Source of the DNA: Phytohabitans houttuyneae
GTDB taxonomy: Bacteria; Actinomycetota; Actinomycetes; Mycobacteriales; Micromonosporaceae
Direction of reading: 5' to 3'
DNA length: 64,000 bases
Assembly: GCF_011764425.1 (NCBI RefSeq)
Contig: NZ_BLPF01000001.1
Span: 620,001-684,000, forward strand
The notes under the pieces: generated by a model
The model's input: only the letters and a program-made list of their open reading frames with translations
The model's database searches: none
Told to the model about the DNA's origin: nothing
Part shown: piece by piece, positions 1 through 8,987 of the stretch
Layout: every line of letters starts with the position of its first letter
How positions within the stretch are numbered: position 1 is the stretch's first letter
Program-made: the position numbers and the translations under genes

Positions 1-1
1 G

Positions 2-937
2 GGCCGGCTGGTCCCGTCTCCGTGGCAGACCTTCGTGGGGCTGGTACGCATCTCGAAGGTCTCGGTGTACCTGCACTTCTTCCCGTGGACGCTGGCGGCC
101 CTGCTGCTCAGCCCCGCGGCACTCGACCGGGCGGGCGCGCTGCCGGCGATGGCCCTGCTCCTGCTGTCGTCGGCCGGCATCGTGGCGGCGACCGCCGCGG
201 CGGACGACATCGTGGGCCTGCGCAACGGCAGCGACGCGGCCAACTACACCCGGCCCGGATTCCGCCGCGACATCCGGCGCAAGCCGTTGCTCAGCGGCGC
301 GATCACGCTGCGCCAGGCGATCGTCTTCGCGGTGCTCGCGGAGGCCTTCGCCGTGGTCACCGGCGTCGCCGCGTTCGCCGCGCTGGACTGGGACGTGCCG
401 ATGTCCGCGGTGGTCATCTTCATCGCGTGCGCCGTGCTCGGCCCGCAGTACTCGTGGGGCCTGCGGTTCAGCTACCACATCGGCGGCTCGGAGCTGCTGC
501 TCGGCGTCGGCACCGTCGGCGGGATGCTGTTTCCCTACCTGGCGGTGGAGGGCCACTGGACCCGGGCCGCGGTGCTGCAGGGCGTGCTCATGGGCCTGTG
601 GCTGGTCATGCTCGTGTCCTGCTCCAATGTGGGCGACCGGGACGGTGACGCGGCGGTGGGACGCCGCACGCTGCCGGTGGCCGCGCCGATGTGGGTGGTC
701 AAGGGCGCCGTGGTGGTGTACCTGTTCATCTCGGTGACCACGATCACGGCGCTGTCCACATTGACCACGATGCCGTGGTGGACCGCGCTGGCCCTGCTGC
801 CGGCCACCGTGCTGCACGCCGCTCAGGTGCACCTCGCCGTGGTGCGCGGCCGCTGGCGGGTCGCGCGGGTGTCCGCGTTCGTCGCCTACGACCTCGGCTT
901 CCTCGGCCTCGTGGCCGCCAACCTGTTCGCCCGGTGA
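2..937 (+). CDS. UbiA-family prenyltransferase, 5' end outside the window
   Basis: Integral membrane enzyme of the UbiA superfamily, which joins an isoprenyl diphosphate to an acceptor, usually aromatic. The frame is open to the window edge: upstream of the first possible start (GTG at 35) it encodes a UbiA-like N-terminus (PSPWQTFVGLVRISK), so the true start lies to the left. Numbering from the GTG, a first Asp-rich motif DDIVGLRNGSD lies at about residues 57-67 and a second, NVGDRDGDAAVGRRTLP, near 200. About eight hydrophobic segments fill the rest. It is followed after 34 bp by an AMP ligase and then by a Pyr4-like cyclase, which suggests a prenylated, cyclised aromatic (meroterpenoid) product. 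The substrate cannot be read from the sequence. Confidence 0.85.
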   Translation, partial: GRLVPSPWQTFVGLVRISKVSVYLHFFPWTLAALLLSPAALDRAGALPAMALLLLSSAGIVAATAAADDIVGLRNGSDAANYTRPGFRRDIRRKPLLSGAITLRQAIVFAVLAEAFAVVTGVAAFAALDWDVPMSAVVIFIACAVLGPQYSWGLRFSYHIGGSELLLGVGTVGGMLFPYLAVEGHWTRAAVLQGVLMGLWLVMLVSCSNVGDRDGDAAVGRRTLPVAAPMWVVKGAVVVYLFISVTTITALSTLTTMPWWTALALLPATVLHAAQVHLAVVRGRWRVARVSAFVAYDLGFLGLVAANLFAR

Positions 938-971
938 CGCCGGGCCCCTCAATCCTCTAAGGACGATCCAC

Positions 972-2591
972 ATGGGACAGCGCCGGCAATCCCCGTACCA
1001 CATTGGACACCTGTTCCACTGGCACGCCGAACGGCGGCGGCAGGCGGTCGTCCACCTCGACCGCCCCCTCGACGTCGCTCCCGGGGGCGGCACGGTGTAC
1101 GACGCGGCCGCCCTGGCGGGGACGGTCGACGAGCTCACCGACTGCCTGTACGAGGCCGGGCTGCGGGCCGGCGACCGGGTGGTGGTCGCCAAGGACAACC
1201 ACTACGACATGCCGCTGCTGGCCGCGGGCGCCGCCCGGATCGGCGCGCTGCCGGTCATGCTCGCCCCGATCGCGTCCGTGGAGACCGTGCGGAAGCTGAT
1301 CGAGCGGGCCCAGCCGGCGCTGCTCGTCGCCGGTACCGGACTGCTGGCCCGGGCGGAGGCCGCCGGCATCAAGCTCGCCGACCCGGGTGTCCGCACGATC
1401 GCGGTGGGCGCGCCGGCCGGCGAACTGCCCTCCGGCACACTGACCCTCGACGAGGTGCGCCACGGCGCGCGGGCTCCGGTGCGGGTCGGCGGCGCCGACG
1501 ATCCGATGATCTCCACGCACACCTCCGGCACCACCGGCGTACCCAAGCTGGTCGTGCACACCGCCAACACCGCGATCGGGCGGTTTCCGGCGCGGATGGA
1601 GCGCTGCCCCATCCCGTTCCTGACCACCCGGCACGCCGACGTGACGGCCGCCGCGGTCTCGTTCGCCCACATCCGGGTGATGGCGTGGACCGCCTCGCAG
1701 CTGAAGATGGCGCCGAGCAAGGTGGTGGCGATCTCCGATCCCGGCCTGGCGACCGTGGAGCGGATGCTCGACGAGCACCGGCCGACGATGCTGGAGGCGC
1801 TGCCCAACATGTTCCAGCACTGGGAGGCGCTGGTCGCGCGGCGACCGGAGCTGTTCGCCCAGGTGCGGCTCTACGTGACCACCTTCGACGCGGTGCACGC
1901 CCGGACCGTCCGCACGTTCCTGAACGCGTCCCACCGCCGGTTTCCGGTGTGGGGCTGGGGACTCGGCCAGTCGGAGATCACCGGCATCATCGTCAACCTG
2001 TTCACCCGCCGGACCGTGCGCGAGGGCGACGGCCGCGCGGACCGTACCAACATCGGGTTTCCGGCGGCGTTCGTGCGGGTCCGGGTCGTCGACCCGGAGA
2101 CCGGCCGCCGGCAGCCGCGCGGCAAGCCGGGCCTGTTGATGGTGAACAGCCGGGCCCGTTGCCTGAGCTACCTCGGCGAGCACGACCGGTACCAGGCCAA
2201 GCGCACCGGCGAGTGGTGGAACAGCGGCGACCTCGGCGAGCGGGTCGGCTTCGGGCGGATCCGGCTGCTCGACCGCGAGGTGGACACGCTGCCCGGCCAC
2301 AGCTGCATCGAGCTGGAGAGCGTCCTGCTGGACCGGCTGCCGGGGGCGTCGGACGTGACCGTGCTGGCCCGCCCGGACCAGCTGCCGGTACCCGTGCTGT
2401 GCATGGCGGACGGCGAGCTGGACCCGGACGACTGGGCCCGCGCCACCGCGGGCCTGCCCGAGCTGGCACCGCCGCGGCTTGTCGCGTGGGAGGACGTGCC
2501 CCGCACCGCCACGTGGAAGGTGCGCCGGCTGGCCCTGCGCGAGCAGGTGCTCGGCACGTCCGAGGTCAGCGGCACCGGCAAATGGACCTGA
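972..2591 (+). CDS. AMP-binding acyl/aryl-CoA synthetase-like ligase
   Basis: 539-residue member of the ANL superfamily, which adenylates a carboxylic acid and usually passes it to CoA or a carrier protein. Visible core motifs are the phosphate loop THTSGTTGVPK near residue 180, the A5 region WGLGQSEITG near 325, the A8 region GEWWNSGDLGERV near 415 with DRE shortly after, and the C-terminal lysine in TATWKVRRLALR near 520. The ATG at 972 follows AAGGACG at a good distance. It sits between a UbiA prenyltransferase and a membrane terpene cyclase, so it probably activates the acid moiety of the same product. The specificity is unknown. Confidence 0.85.
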   Translation: MGQRRQSPYHIGHLFHWHAERRRQAVVHLDRPLDVAPGGGTVYDAAALAGTVDELTDCLYEAGLRAGDRVVVAKDNHYDMPLLAAGAARIGALPVMLAPIASVETVRKLIERAQPALLVAGTGLLARAEAAGIKLADPGVRTIAVGAPAGELPSGTLTLDEVRHGARAPVRVGGADDPMISTHTSGTTGVPKLVVHTANTAIGRFPARMERCPIPFLTTRHADVTAAAVSFAHIRVMAWTASQLKMAPSKVVAISDPGLATVERMLDEHRPTMLEALPNMFQHWEALVARRPELFAQVRLYVTTFDAVHARTVRTFLNASHRRFPVWGWGLGQSEITGIIVNLFTRRTVREGDGRADRTNIGFPAAFVRVRVVDPETGRRQPRGKPGLLMVNSRARCLSYLGEHDRYQAKRTGEWWNSGDLGERVGFGRIRLLDREVDTLPGHSCIELESVLLDRLPGASDVTVLARPDQLPVPVLCMADGELDPDDWARATAGLPELAPPRLVAWEDVPRTATWKVRRLALREQVLGTSEVSGTGKWT

Positions 2592-2614
2592 ACATCGAGA
2601 GAAAGTAGGCACCT

Positions 2615-3388
2615 ATGGACTGGCTACCCCCGGCGCTCTTCGACCTGCCCGGTGTGGCGCCGGCCGTCTCCGAACCCCGCGACTTCCGCAACTTCTGGTT
2701 CTGGACGATCGTCGTCGGGCTCGGCACGTTCTGGGCGCTGGCGTACGGGCTGGCGATCCACCGCGGCTTCGTGGACAAGTTCGTGGGCATCCCGGTCGTG
2801 GTCGTGGCGATCAACTTCGCGTGGGAGTTCGTCCACTCGATCGTCATCGACCAGGAGCCGGCACAACGCCCCGCCAACTTCGCCTGGGTCTTCATCGACA
2901 TCGTGATCGTCATCCAGGTCATGAAGTGGGGGCACAAGGACTTTCCGAAGCTGCCCCGAAAGCTGTTCCAGCGGCTGTTCATGGTGCTCGTGGTGATCGC
3001 CGGGATCGAGCTGTTCCTGGCCGCCCGCGAGTTCCGTGACATCCTCGGCATGTACAGCGGCTGCGCGCTCAACGTCGGCATCAGCGCCGCCTTCATCGTC
3101 ACGCTGATCAAGCGGCGCTCGTCGGCCGGCCAGTCGCTCTACGTCGGGATCTGCAAGATGATGGGCTCGCTGCTGGCGGGGCTGAACACGCTGATCCTTT
3201 TCCCGGACCGCCACCTGGTGCTGTCCTGGTTCGTCATGATCCTGGTCCTCGACCTGATCTACATCCGCATGATCTACCGGCAGATCCGGTCCGAGGGGCA
3301 GTCGCCGTGGAAGCTCAACCGGCCGCCGGTGAGCCCTCCGGCCGAGGTGCGGGCGCCGGCACGCGAGGAGCCGGTGATGGTGTCCTGA
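2615..3388 (+). CDS. Pyr4-like integral membrane terpene cyclase (candidate)
   Basis: 257 residues with about seven hydrophobic segments. Size, topology and two isolated acidic residues in membrane segments match the Pyr4/PaxB family of small membrane terpene cyclases. Glu71 lies in NFAWEFVHSIV and Asp213 in MILVLDLIYIRMIY; in fungal Pyr4, Glu63 and Asp218 are the essential acids. The C-terminal 35 residues are hydrophilic and Pro-rich. It is the third gene of an apparent UbiA/AMP-ligase/cyclase operon, 23 bp after the ligase. The family call rests on motif spacing and context, not on an alignment I could run. The last 74 bp overlap the convergent sigma-factor gene. Confidence 0.65.
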   Translation: MDWLPPALFDLPGVAPAVSEPRDFRNFWFWTIVVGLGTFWALAYGLAIHRGFVDKFVGIPVVVVAINFAWEFVHSIVIDQEPAQRPANFAWVFIDIVIVIQVMKWGHKDFPKLPRKLFQRLFMVLVVIAGIELFLAAREFRDILGMYSGCALNVGISAAFIVTLIKRRSSAGQSLYVGICKMMGSLLAGLNTLILFPDRHLVLSWFVMILVLDLIYIRMIYRQIRSEGQSPWKLNRPPVSPPAEVRAPAREEPVMVS

Positions 3389-4301
3389 CGGCATGTGCCG
3401 CGCCGTCGCGGAGTGGCCCGGCCGCCCGGGCCACTCCCGCCAGCTTGTCCGGGTTCAGCATCGTGTAGATCGCGCCGACCCGGTCGCTGTCCGGGTCGAG
3501 CTCGACCGCCAGCACGGCGTACAGGTCGTCGCCGGCGAACAGCAGCGCGCCCGGTGCGCCGTTGACCTGCGCCGGCCGCACCGACAGCGGCGGCAGCTCG
3601 GGCAGGCTCCAGCTGATCAGGCGCAGCACCTTGGCGCGGCCTTCGATGACCCGCAGCGCCGCGGGCCGCCGGCCGCCGCCGTCGGTGGACAGGCGCACGT
3701 CGGGCGCGAGTACCTCCAGCAGGGTGTCGATGTCCCCGCCGAGCGCGGCGTCCAGGAAGCGCTGGGTGGCCGCGCGGACCACCTGCGGGCGGGCCGGGCG
3801 GCGCGGCCGGCGGGCCCGCACGTGCCGGCGGGCCCGGTGCGCGAGCTGGCGGACGGCGACCGGTGAACGGCCGAGCAGCGCCGCGATCTCGCCGTGCTCG
3901 TAGCCGAACGCCTCGTGCAGCACGAACACCGCGCGCTCCAGCGGCGTGAGCGTCTCCAGCACCACCATCAGGGCGAGCGACACCGACTCGCCCCAGAGCG
4001 CCGATTCGGCGGCGTCCGGCTCGGTCAGCACCGGCTCGGGCAGCCACGGTCCCACGTAGCTCTCGCGGGAACGCGCGGCGCGCCGCAGCCGGGCCAGCGC
4101 GGCGTTCACCGCGATCCGGACCAGGTAAGCCCGCGGGTTCGCGACCTCGTCACGCCGGGCCGACACCCAGGACACCCAGGTGTCCTGCAGCACGTCCTCG
4201 CTGTCGGCGACGTTGCCGAGCAGGTTGTACGCCAGGGAGAACAGCAGCTCCCGCTGGCCCAGATAGAACGCCGTCAGCTCGTCCGGCTCCCGCATTGCCA
4301 C
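3315..4301 (-). CDS. ECF41-family RNA polymerase sigma factor with SnoaL-like C-terminal domain
   Basis: 328 residues. Residues about 10-180 carry sigma region 2 (AYNLLGNVADSEDVLQDTW) and region 4 (LTPLERAVFVLHEAFGY). The C-terminal half is a SnoaL-like regulatory domain. The ECF41 hallmarks are visible: linker motif WLPEP, DGGGR and NPDKL. In this family the C-terminal domain tunes sigma activity and no separate anti-sigma factor is used. ECF41 genes usually adjoin a carboxymuconolactone decarboxylase or oxidoreductase gene; here the divergent neighbour is instead an MMPL transporter. The start could be this GTG or the ATG six bases downstream. The 3' end overlaps the convergent terpene cyclase gene. 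Confidence 0.93.
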   Translation of the reverse strand: MAMREPDELTAFYLGQRELLFSLAYNLLGNVADSEDVLQDTWVSWVSARRDEVANPRAYLVRIAVNAALARLRRAARSRESYVGPWLPEPVLTEPDAAESALWGESVSLALMVVLETLTPLERAVFVLHEAFGYEHGEIAALLGRSPVAVRQLAHRARRHVRARRPRRPARPQVVRAATQRFLDAALGGDIDTLLEVLAPDVRLSTDGGGRRPAALRVIEGRAKVLRLISWSLPELPPLSVRPAQVNGAPGALLFAGDDLYAVLAVELDPDSDRVGAIYTMLNPDKLAGVARAAGPLRDGAAHAVRTPSPAPRVPAPAPRPEGSPAAG

Positions 4302-4344
4302 TCCCCGTGTCGTGGCGTGAGGTACCCACCAGTTCGCGGGCGGA

Positions 4345-4374
4345 TGTCACACCGCGGTGATCCACCACATCGTA
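4345..4374 (+). promoter_or_regulatory. Possible ECF41-type promoter before the MMPL gene
   Basis: TGTCACA at 4345-4351 matches the ECF41 -35 consensus, and CGTA at 4371-4374 resembles the CGTC -10 element. The spacer is 19 nt instead of the usual 16, so the assignment is weak. The site is in the divergent intergenic region, reads towards the transporter, and overlaps a CACCGCGGTG palindrome. Confidence 0.3.
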
Positions 4375-4413
4375 GGCAAGTCGAGGCAACGCGACCCCCG
4401 AGGAGTGAAGATC

Positions 4414-6642
4414 ATGCTGGAGAAGCTGTCGTGGCTGGTGCTGCGGCGCAGCCGGACGGTCCTGGTGGTGTCCGTCCTGCTGGCGCTGGCCGGCGGCGCG
4501 GCGAGCGTGACGCTGTTCGACAAGCTGACCGCCGGCGGGCTCGCCGACCCGGGCGCGGAGTCCGGCCGGGCGGCCGCGGCGCTGGACGCCGCCGGGCAGG
4601 GTCCGCCCAACCTCACGCTGGTGGTCAGCGCGCCGCGCGGGGTGGACGATCCGGCCGCGGTCGCCGCCGGCACCGCGCTCAGCCAGCGGCTCGACGCGGA
4701 ACCCGACGTCAGCAACGTGACCTCGTACTGGACCGCCGGCCGCCCGCCGCAGCTGCGCGGCCACGACGGCGGCAAGGCGTTGATCGGGGCGACCGTCCAC
4801 GGTGACGAGACGACCGTCAACAAGATCCTGGACGAACTGGTGCCGCGGTACGAGGGCAGCCGCGACGGCCTCGACGTGCGGGTGGGCGGCTCGGCGATGT
4901 TCTGGAAGGAGACCACCGAGATCAGCCAGGCCGACGGCGCCAAGGGCGAGGCGATCGCGTTTCCCCTCACGATGATCGTGCTGGTCATCGTGTTCGGCGC
5001 GCTCGTCGCCGCGCTGGTGCCGCTGTCGGTGGCGTTCGTGACGATGCTGGTCGGCCTGGGGGTGCTGTGGCTGGTCGCCTCGGCGACCGACCTGTCGGTG
5101 TTCGCGGTCAGCGTGGTGACGCTGCTCGGCCTCGGCCTCGCCATCGACTACGGCCTACTGATGATCAACAGGTACCGGGAGGAGCTGGCCCGCGGCCGGG
5201 ACACCGATGACGCGATCCGCGCGACGATGGCCACCGCCGGCCGCACCGTGCTCTTCTCGGCGATCACGATCGTGCTGGTCCTGGCCGGACTGGTGCTGAT
5301 ACCGCTGCCCGCCGTGCGCAGCATGGGGTACGGCGCGATGATCACCGCGATGCTCTCCGCGGCCGGCTCGATCACCGTCCTGCCCGCGCTGCTGAAGGTG
5401 CTCGGCCCGCGCATCGAACGGGGCCGGGTGCTGCGCCGCCGCCGTCCGGCCGCCGCCGCGGATACGGAGTCCGGCTTCTGGCACCGGCTGGCGACGTTCG
5501 TGATGCGCCGTCCGGTGCCCGTCGCCACGCTCGTCATCGCGGTGCTGCTGCTGCTCGGCGCTCCTTTCCTCGGCATCCGGCTGGGCATGCCGGACGAGCG
5601 CTCGATGCCCGAGTCGTCGCAGGCGCGGCAGGTGACGACGCTGATCCGGGAAAACTTCGACGGCGCCGAGATGAACGCGCTGCAGGTCGTCGCGCCGGAC
5701 GCCGACACCACCTCCGCCGACGTAGGCGGGTACGCCACCCGCCTGTCCCAGCTGCCCAACGTCGGCCGGGTGGACACGGTCAGCGGCAGCTACGTCAAGG
5801 GCGCGCTGGCGGTCCCGCCCGGCCCGCCGCACCAGCGGTTCGCGATCGGCGACGGCCTGTACCTTTCCGTGGTCCCCGCCACCGCCGAGCCGGACGACGC
5901 CCTGCACCTCGTCGACGACGTGCGGGCGGCACCCGCGCCGTTCCCGGTCCTGGTGGGCGGCACCGCCGCGGTCAGCGTGGACACCACCGACGTGCTCGTC
6001 GAGCGCCTGCCCTACGTACTGCTGCTGGTCACCGTCACGATGGTGGTGCTGCTGTTCCTGCTGACCGGCAGCGTCCTGCTGCCCTTCCTGGCCCTGCTGC
6101 TGAGCGCGCTGAGCCTGACCGCCACGTTCGGCGCGCTGGTGTGGATCTTCCAGGACGGCCACCTGTCCGGCCTATTCGGCGGCTTCACCGTCACCGGCAC
6201 CATCGCCTCCACGATCCCGGTGATGCTGTTCGCCCTCTCCTACGGCCTCGCCATGGACTACCAGGTGTTCATGCTGTCGCGCATCCGCGAGGAGTACGAA
6301 CGCACCGGCTCCGGCACGACCGCGGTGGCGGTGGGCCTGGAACGCATAGGCCGCATGGTCACCGCGGCCGCCGTCGTCATCTCGATCGTGTTCCTGGCCT
6401 TCACGGTCTCCGGCATCACGTACGTGAAGGCGTACGGCATCGGCCTGCCACTTGCGGTGCTGATGGACGCGACGCTGATCCGCGGCGCGCTGCTGCCCGC
6501 CCTGATGCGCCTGGGCGGCCGGGCGACCTGGTGGGCACCCGCCCCGCTGCGCCGGCTGCACGGCCGCTTCGGCCTGCGCGAGGTGGCGACGCCGGCACCG
6601 ACCACCCACCCCGACAAGGACATCGTCGCGGAGGCCGTCTGA
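4414..6642 (+). CDS. MMPL/RND-family transporter
   Basis: 742 residues. Two repeats each have an N-terminal membrane helix, a periplasmic-type loop (about residues 45-170 and 400-530) and a bundle of five to six helices. The intramembrane motifs GLGLAIDYGLLMINRYREE and LSYGLAMDYQVFMLSRIREE are the proton-relay segments typical of MMPL proteins. These export lipids or hydrophobic small molecules, driven by the proton gradient. The ATG at 4414 follows AGGAGTG eight bases upstream, so I prefer it over an earlier in-frame ATG at 4357. It is divergent from the ECF41 gene and may be its target. Export of a product of the adjacent terpenoid operon is possible but inferred. Confidence 0.92.
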   Translation: MLEKLSWLVLRRSRTVLVVSVLLALAGGAASVTLFDKLTAGGLADPGAESGRAAAALDAAGQGPPNLTLVVSAPRGVDDPAAVAAGTALSQRLDAEPDVSNVTSYWTAGRPPQLRGHDGGKALIGATVHGDETTVNKILDELVPRYEGSRDGLDVRVGGSAMFWKETTEISQADGAKGEAIAFPLTMIVLVIVFGALVAALVPLSVAFVTMLVGLGVLWLVASATDLSVFAVSVVTLLGLGLAIDYGLLMINRYREELARGRDTDDAIRATMATAGRTVLFSAITIVLVLAGLVLIPLPAVRSMGYGAMITAMLSAAGSITVLPALLKVLGPRIERGRVLRRRRPAAAADTESGFWHRLATFVMRRPVPVATLVIAVLLLLGAPFLGIRLGMPDERSMPESSQARQVTTLIRENFDGAEMNALQVVAPDADTTSADVGGYATRLSQLPNVGRVDTVSGSYVKGALAVPPGPPHQRFAIGDGLYLSVVPATAEPDDALHLVDDVRAAPAPFPVLVGGTAAVSVDTTDVLVERLPYVLLLVTVTMVVLLFLLTGSVLLPFLALLLSALSLTATFGALVWIFQDGHLSGLFGGFTVTGTIASTIPVMLFALSYGLAMDYQVFMLSRIREEYERTGSGTTAVAVGLERIGRMVTAAAVVISIVFLAFTVSGITYVKAYGIGLPLAVLMDATLIRGALLPALMRLGGRATWWAPAPLRRLHGRFGLREVATPAPTTHPDKDIVAEAV

Positions 6643-6662
6643 GCGCGCGGCCAACAAGAAAA

Positions 6663-6684
6663 GCGAGGAGCGAAGCTCCCCGCC
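6663..6684 (+). terminator. Hairpin after the MMPL gene
   Basis: GGAGC (6667-6671) pairs with GCTCC (6675-6679) around a GAA loop, about 25 bp after the transporter stop codon. It has no T-tract, so a terminator role is only likely. Confidence 0.35.
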
Positions 6685-6707
6685 GTACTTAACGTATACC
6701 GCACCCC

Positions 6708-6727
6708 GGGGCTTGCGGCAAGACCCC
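6708..6727 (+). promoter_or_regulatory. Rifamycin-associated element (RAE)
   Basis: GGGGCTTGCGGCAAGACCCC differs at one position from the published RAE palindrome GGGGCTTGCGGCAAGGCCCC, which precedes rifamycin-inducible resistance genes in actinomycetes. It ends 45 bp before the start codon of the HelR-type helicase. Its TTGCGG core could act as part of a -35 region, with CACAAT at 6738-6743 as a weak -10. Confidence 0.9.
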
Positions 6728-6772
6728 CGCGATGCCGCACAATCGCTGGCCGAAGGGCAATGAGCTGCGGAA

Positions 6773-8947
6773 ATGGGGGAACGCGGAGTGCGTGTGCTGC
6801 CGTCGACGACCGGGGTGTTCGATCTGCCCGAGCACCTGTCGCCCAAGGCCGACCCGACGTTGATCGCCCGCGACGAGCGGCATTTCGCCGCCATCGCGGA
6901 GAGCTTGGAGGAGGTGTCCGCAGACCTTTCCGGCCGGCTGGACGACGCGCGCAAGGCGCCCGGCGGCAAGGGCCGGCAGGCGCTGGACCGGGACCAGGAG
7001 GTGCGCCGGCTGAGCGCCCGCCTGCGCGCGCTGCGCCGCTACGGCGTGGACCTGTGCCTCGGGCACATGGTCTTCGCCGGTGACCCCGAGCCGGTGTACA
7101 TCGGGCGGCAGGGCCTGGCCGACAGCGGCGGCCACCGGTTACTGCTCGACTGGCGCTCCCCCGCTGCCGAGCCGTTCTTCGGCGCGACCCACGCCAACCC
7201 GATGGGGCTGGTGAGCCGCCGCCGGTACCGGTGGACGCGCGGCCGGATCACCGACTACTGGGACGAGGTGTTCACCCCGGACGGGTTGGAGGGGCACGCC
7301 GCGCTCGACGACCAGTCCGCGTTCATCGCCAGCCTGGGCGGCAACCGGTCGCCCCGGATGCGGGACGTGCTCGGCACCATCCAGGCCGACCAGGACGCCA
7401 TCATCCGCGCGGGTTCCGCCGGCGCGCTGGTAGTGGACGGCGGTCCGGGCACCGGCAAGACCGTCGTCGCGCTGCACCGCACGGCCTACCTGCTCTACGC
7501 CGACCCGCGCCTGGGTCACCGCCGCGGCGGCGTGCTGTTCGTCGGCCCGCACGAGCCCTACCTCGCGTACGTCTCCGACGTCCTGCCCAGCCTCGGCGAG
7601 GAGGACGTGCAGACCTGTACCCTGCGGAATCTTGTCGCGGAGGGCGCGGGCGCGACGGCCGAGACCGACCCGGAGGTGGCGGCGCTGAAGTCGTCCGCGG
7701 AGCTGGTGAAGGCGATCGAGGCGGCCGTCCGGTTCTACGAGGAGCCGCCGGCCAAGGGGCTGCGGGTGGCGACCGACGAGTCCGACATCTGGCTGAGCGC
7801 CGGCGACTGGGCGGAGGCGTTCGGCGCGCGGGACCCCGCCACGCCGCACAACGACGCGCGCGACCAGATCTGGGAGGAGCTGCTCACGATCCTGGTGGAC
7901 AAGTACGACGGCGACGAGCCGGCCGCCCTGCTGCGCCGCTCGCTGCGGCGCAACGCCGACCTGGCCGCCGCCTTCAACCGCGCGTGGCCGCTGCTGGAGG
8001 CGGCCGACCTGGTCGGTGACCTGTGGTCGGTCCCCGCGTACCTGCGCAAATGCGCGCCCTGGCTCACCCCCGACGAGGTGCGGAAGCTGCAGCGCGCGGA
8101 CGCGCAGGCGTGGACCGTTTCCGACCTGCCGCTGCTGGACGCGGCGCGGCAGCGGCTCGGCGACCCGGAGGCGTCCCGGCGCCGGCGGCGGCACGAGGCG
8201 GCGGTCGCGGCCGAGCGGGGACGGATGTCCACTGTGGTCGACGACCTGCTCGCGGCGCACACGTACGACGACGGCGAGGGCGTGCTGGTCATGCTGCACG
8301 GGCAGGACATGCGCGACGCGCTGGTCGACGAGGCGGCGCTGCCGTCCGCGGACCCGGACCGGCTGGCCGGCCCGTTCGCGCACATCGTCGTCGACGAGGC
8401 ACAGGAGCTGACCGACGCGGAGCGGCAGATGTTGCTGCTGCGCTGCCCGTCCCGGAGCTTCACGATCGTCGGGGACCGGGCGCAGGCGCGGCACGGGTTC
8501 ACCGAGTCGTGGCGGGAGCGGCTGGAACGCGCCGGCCTCGACCGGATCGAACTGGCCTCCCTGACGATCAACTACCGGACGCCGGAGGAGGTCATGGCGG
8601 AGGCCGAGCCGGTCATCCGGGCCGCGCTGCCGGACGCCAACGTGCCGACCTCGATCCGCCGCGGCGGCATACCGGTGGCGCACGGGCCGGCGTCGGACCT
8701 GACCGCGATCCTCGACGGCTGGCTGGCCGCCAACGCGGACGGGACCGCCTGCGTCATCGGCGACCCCACCTTCGCCGGACGGCCCCGGGTGCGCTCGCTG
8801 ACCCCGGAGCTGGCGAAGGGCCTCGAGTTCGACCTTGTCGTCCTGGTCGACCCGGACCGGTTCGGCGAGGGTATCGAGGGCGCGGTCGACCGGTACGTCG
8901 CGATGACCAGGGCGACCCAGCGGCTTGTGATCCTCACCAACTCCTGA
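6773..8947 (+). CDS. helR: HelR-type RNA polymerase-associated helicase-like protein (rifamycin tolerance)
   Basis: 724-residue superfamily 1 (UvrD/HelD-like) protein. Walker A GGPGTGKT is at residues 223-230, the Walker B region VVDEAQELTD near 540, and the C-terminal helicase motif YVAMTRATQRLV near 710. The N-terminal 100 residues are the charged arm that HelD proteins insert into the RNA polymerase secondary channel. DWRSPAAEPFF near 126 is a HelD-family signature. HelR proteins displace rifamycins from RNA polymerase and recycle stalled enzyme. The assignment to HelR rather than generic HelD rests on the RAE upstream. The ATG at 6773 has only a weak ribosome-binding site (GCTGCGGAA). Confidence 0.88.
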   Translation: MGERGVRVLPSTTGVFDLPEHLSPKADPTLIARDERHFAAIAESLEEVSADLSGRLDDARKAPGGKGRQALDRDQEVRRLSARLRALRRYGVDLCLGHMVFAGDPEPVYIGRQGLADSGGHRLLLDWRSPAAEPFFGATHANPMGLVSRRRYRWTRGRITDYWDEVFTPDGLEGHAALDDQSAFIASLGGNRSPRMRDVLGTIQADQDAIIRAGSAGALVVDGGPGTGKTVVALHRTAYLLYADPRLGHRRGGVLFVGPHEPYLAYVSDVLPSLGEEDVQTCTLRNLVAEGAGATAETDPEVAALKSSAELVKAIEAAVRFYEEPPAKGLRVATDESDIWLSAGDWAEAFGARDPATPHNDARDQIWEELLTILVDKYDGDEPAALLRRSLRRNADLAAAFNRAWPLLEAADLVGDLWSVPAYLRKCAPWLTPDEVRKLQRADAQAWTVSDLPLLDAARQRLGDPEASRRRRRHEAAVAAERGRMSTVVDDLLAAHTYDDGEGVLVMLHGQDMRDALVDEAALPSADPDRLAGPFAHIVVDEAQELTDAERQMLLLRCPSRSFTIVGDRAQARHGFTESWRERLERAGLDRIELASLTINYRTPEEVMAEAEPVIRAALPDANVPTSIRRGGIPVAHGPASDLTAILDGWLAANADGTACVIGDPTFAGRPRVRSLTPELAKGLEFDLVVLVDPDRFGEGIEGAVDRYVAMTRATQRLVILTNS

Positions 8948-8965
8948 CGCGGTTGCAGGTCGAAT

Positions 8966-8986
8966 CCTGGACATGTAACGTCCAGG
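8966..8986. promoter_or_regulatory. Operator of the Rrf2 regulator, copy 1
   Basis: Perfect inverted repeat CCTGGAC - 7 nt - GTCCAGG, ending one base before the ATG of the Rrf2 gene. A second copy with the same 7-7-7 geometry precedes the flavin oxidase. This suggests autorepression plus control of the oxidase. Confidence 0.75.
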
Positions 8987-8987
8987 T

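Noticed and set aside
4345-4374. A confident ECF41 promoter
   Set aside because: The -35 word is perfect, but the spacer is three bases too long, so it is kept only as a weak candidate.
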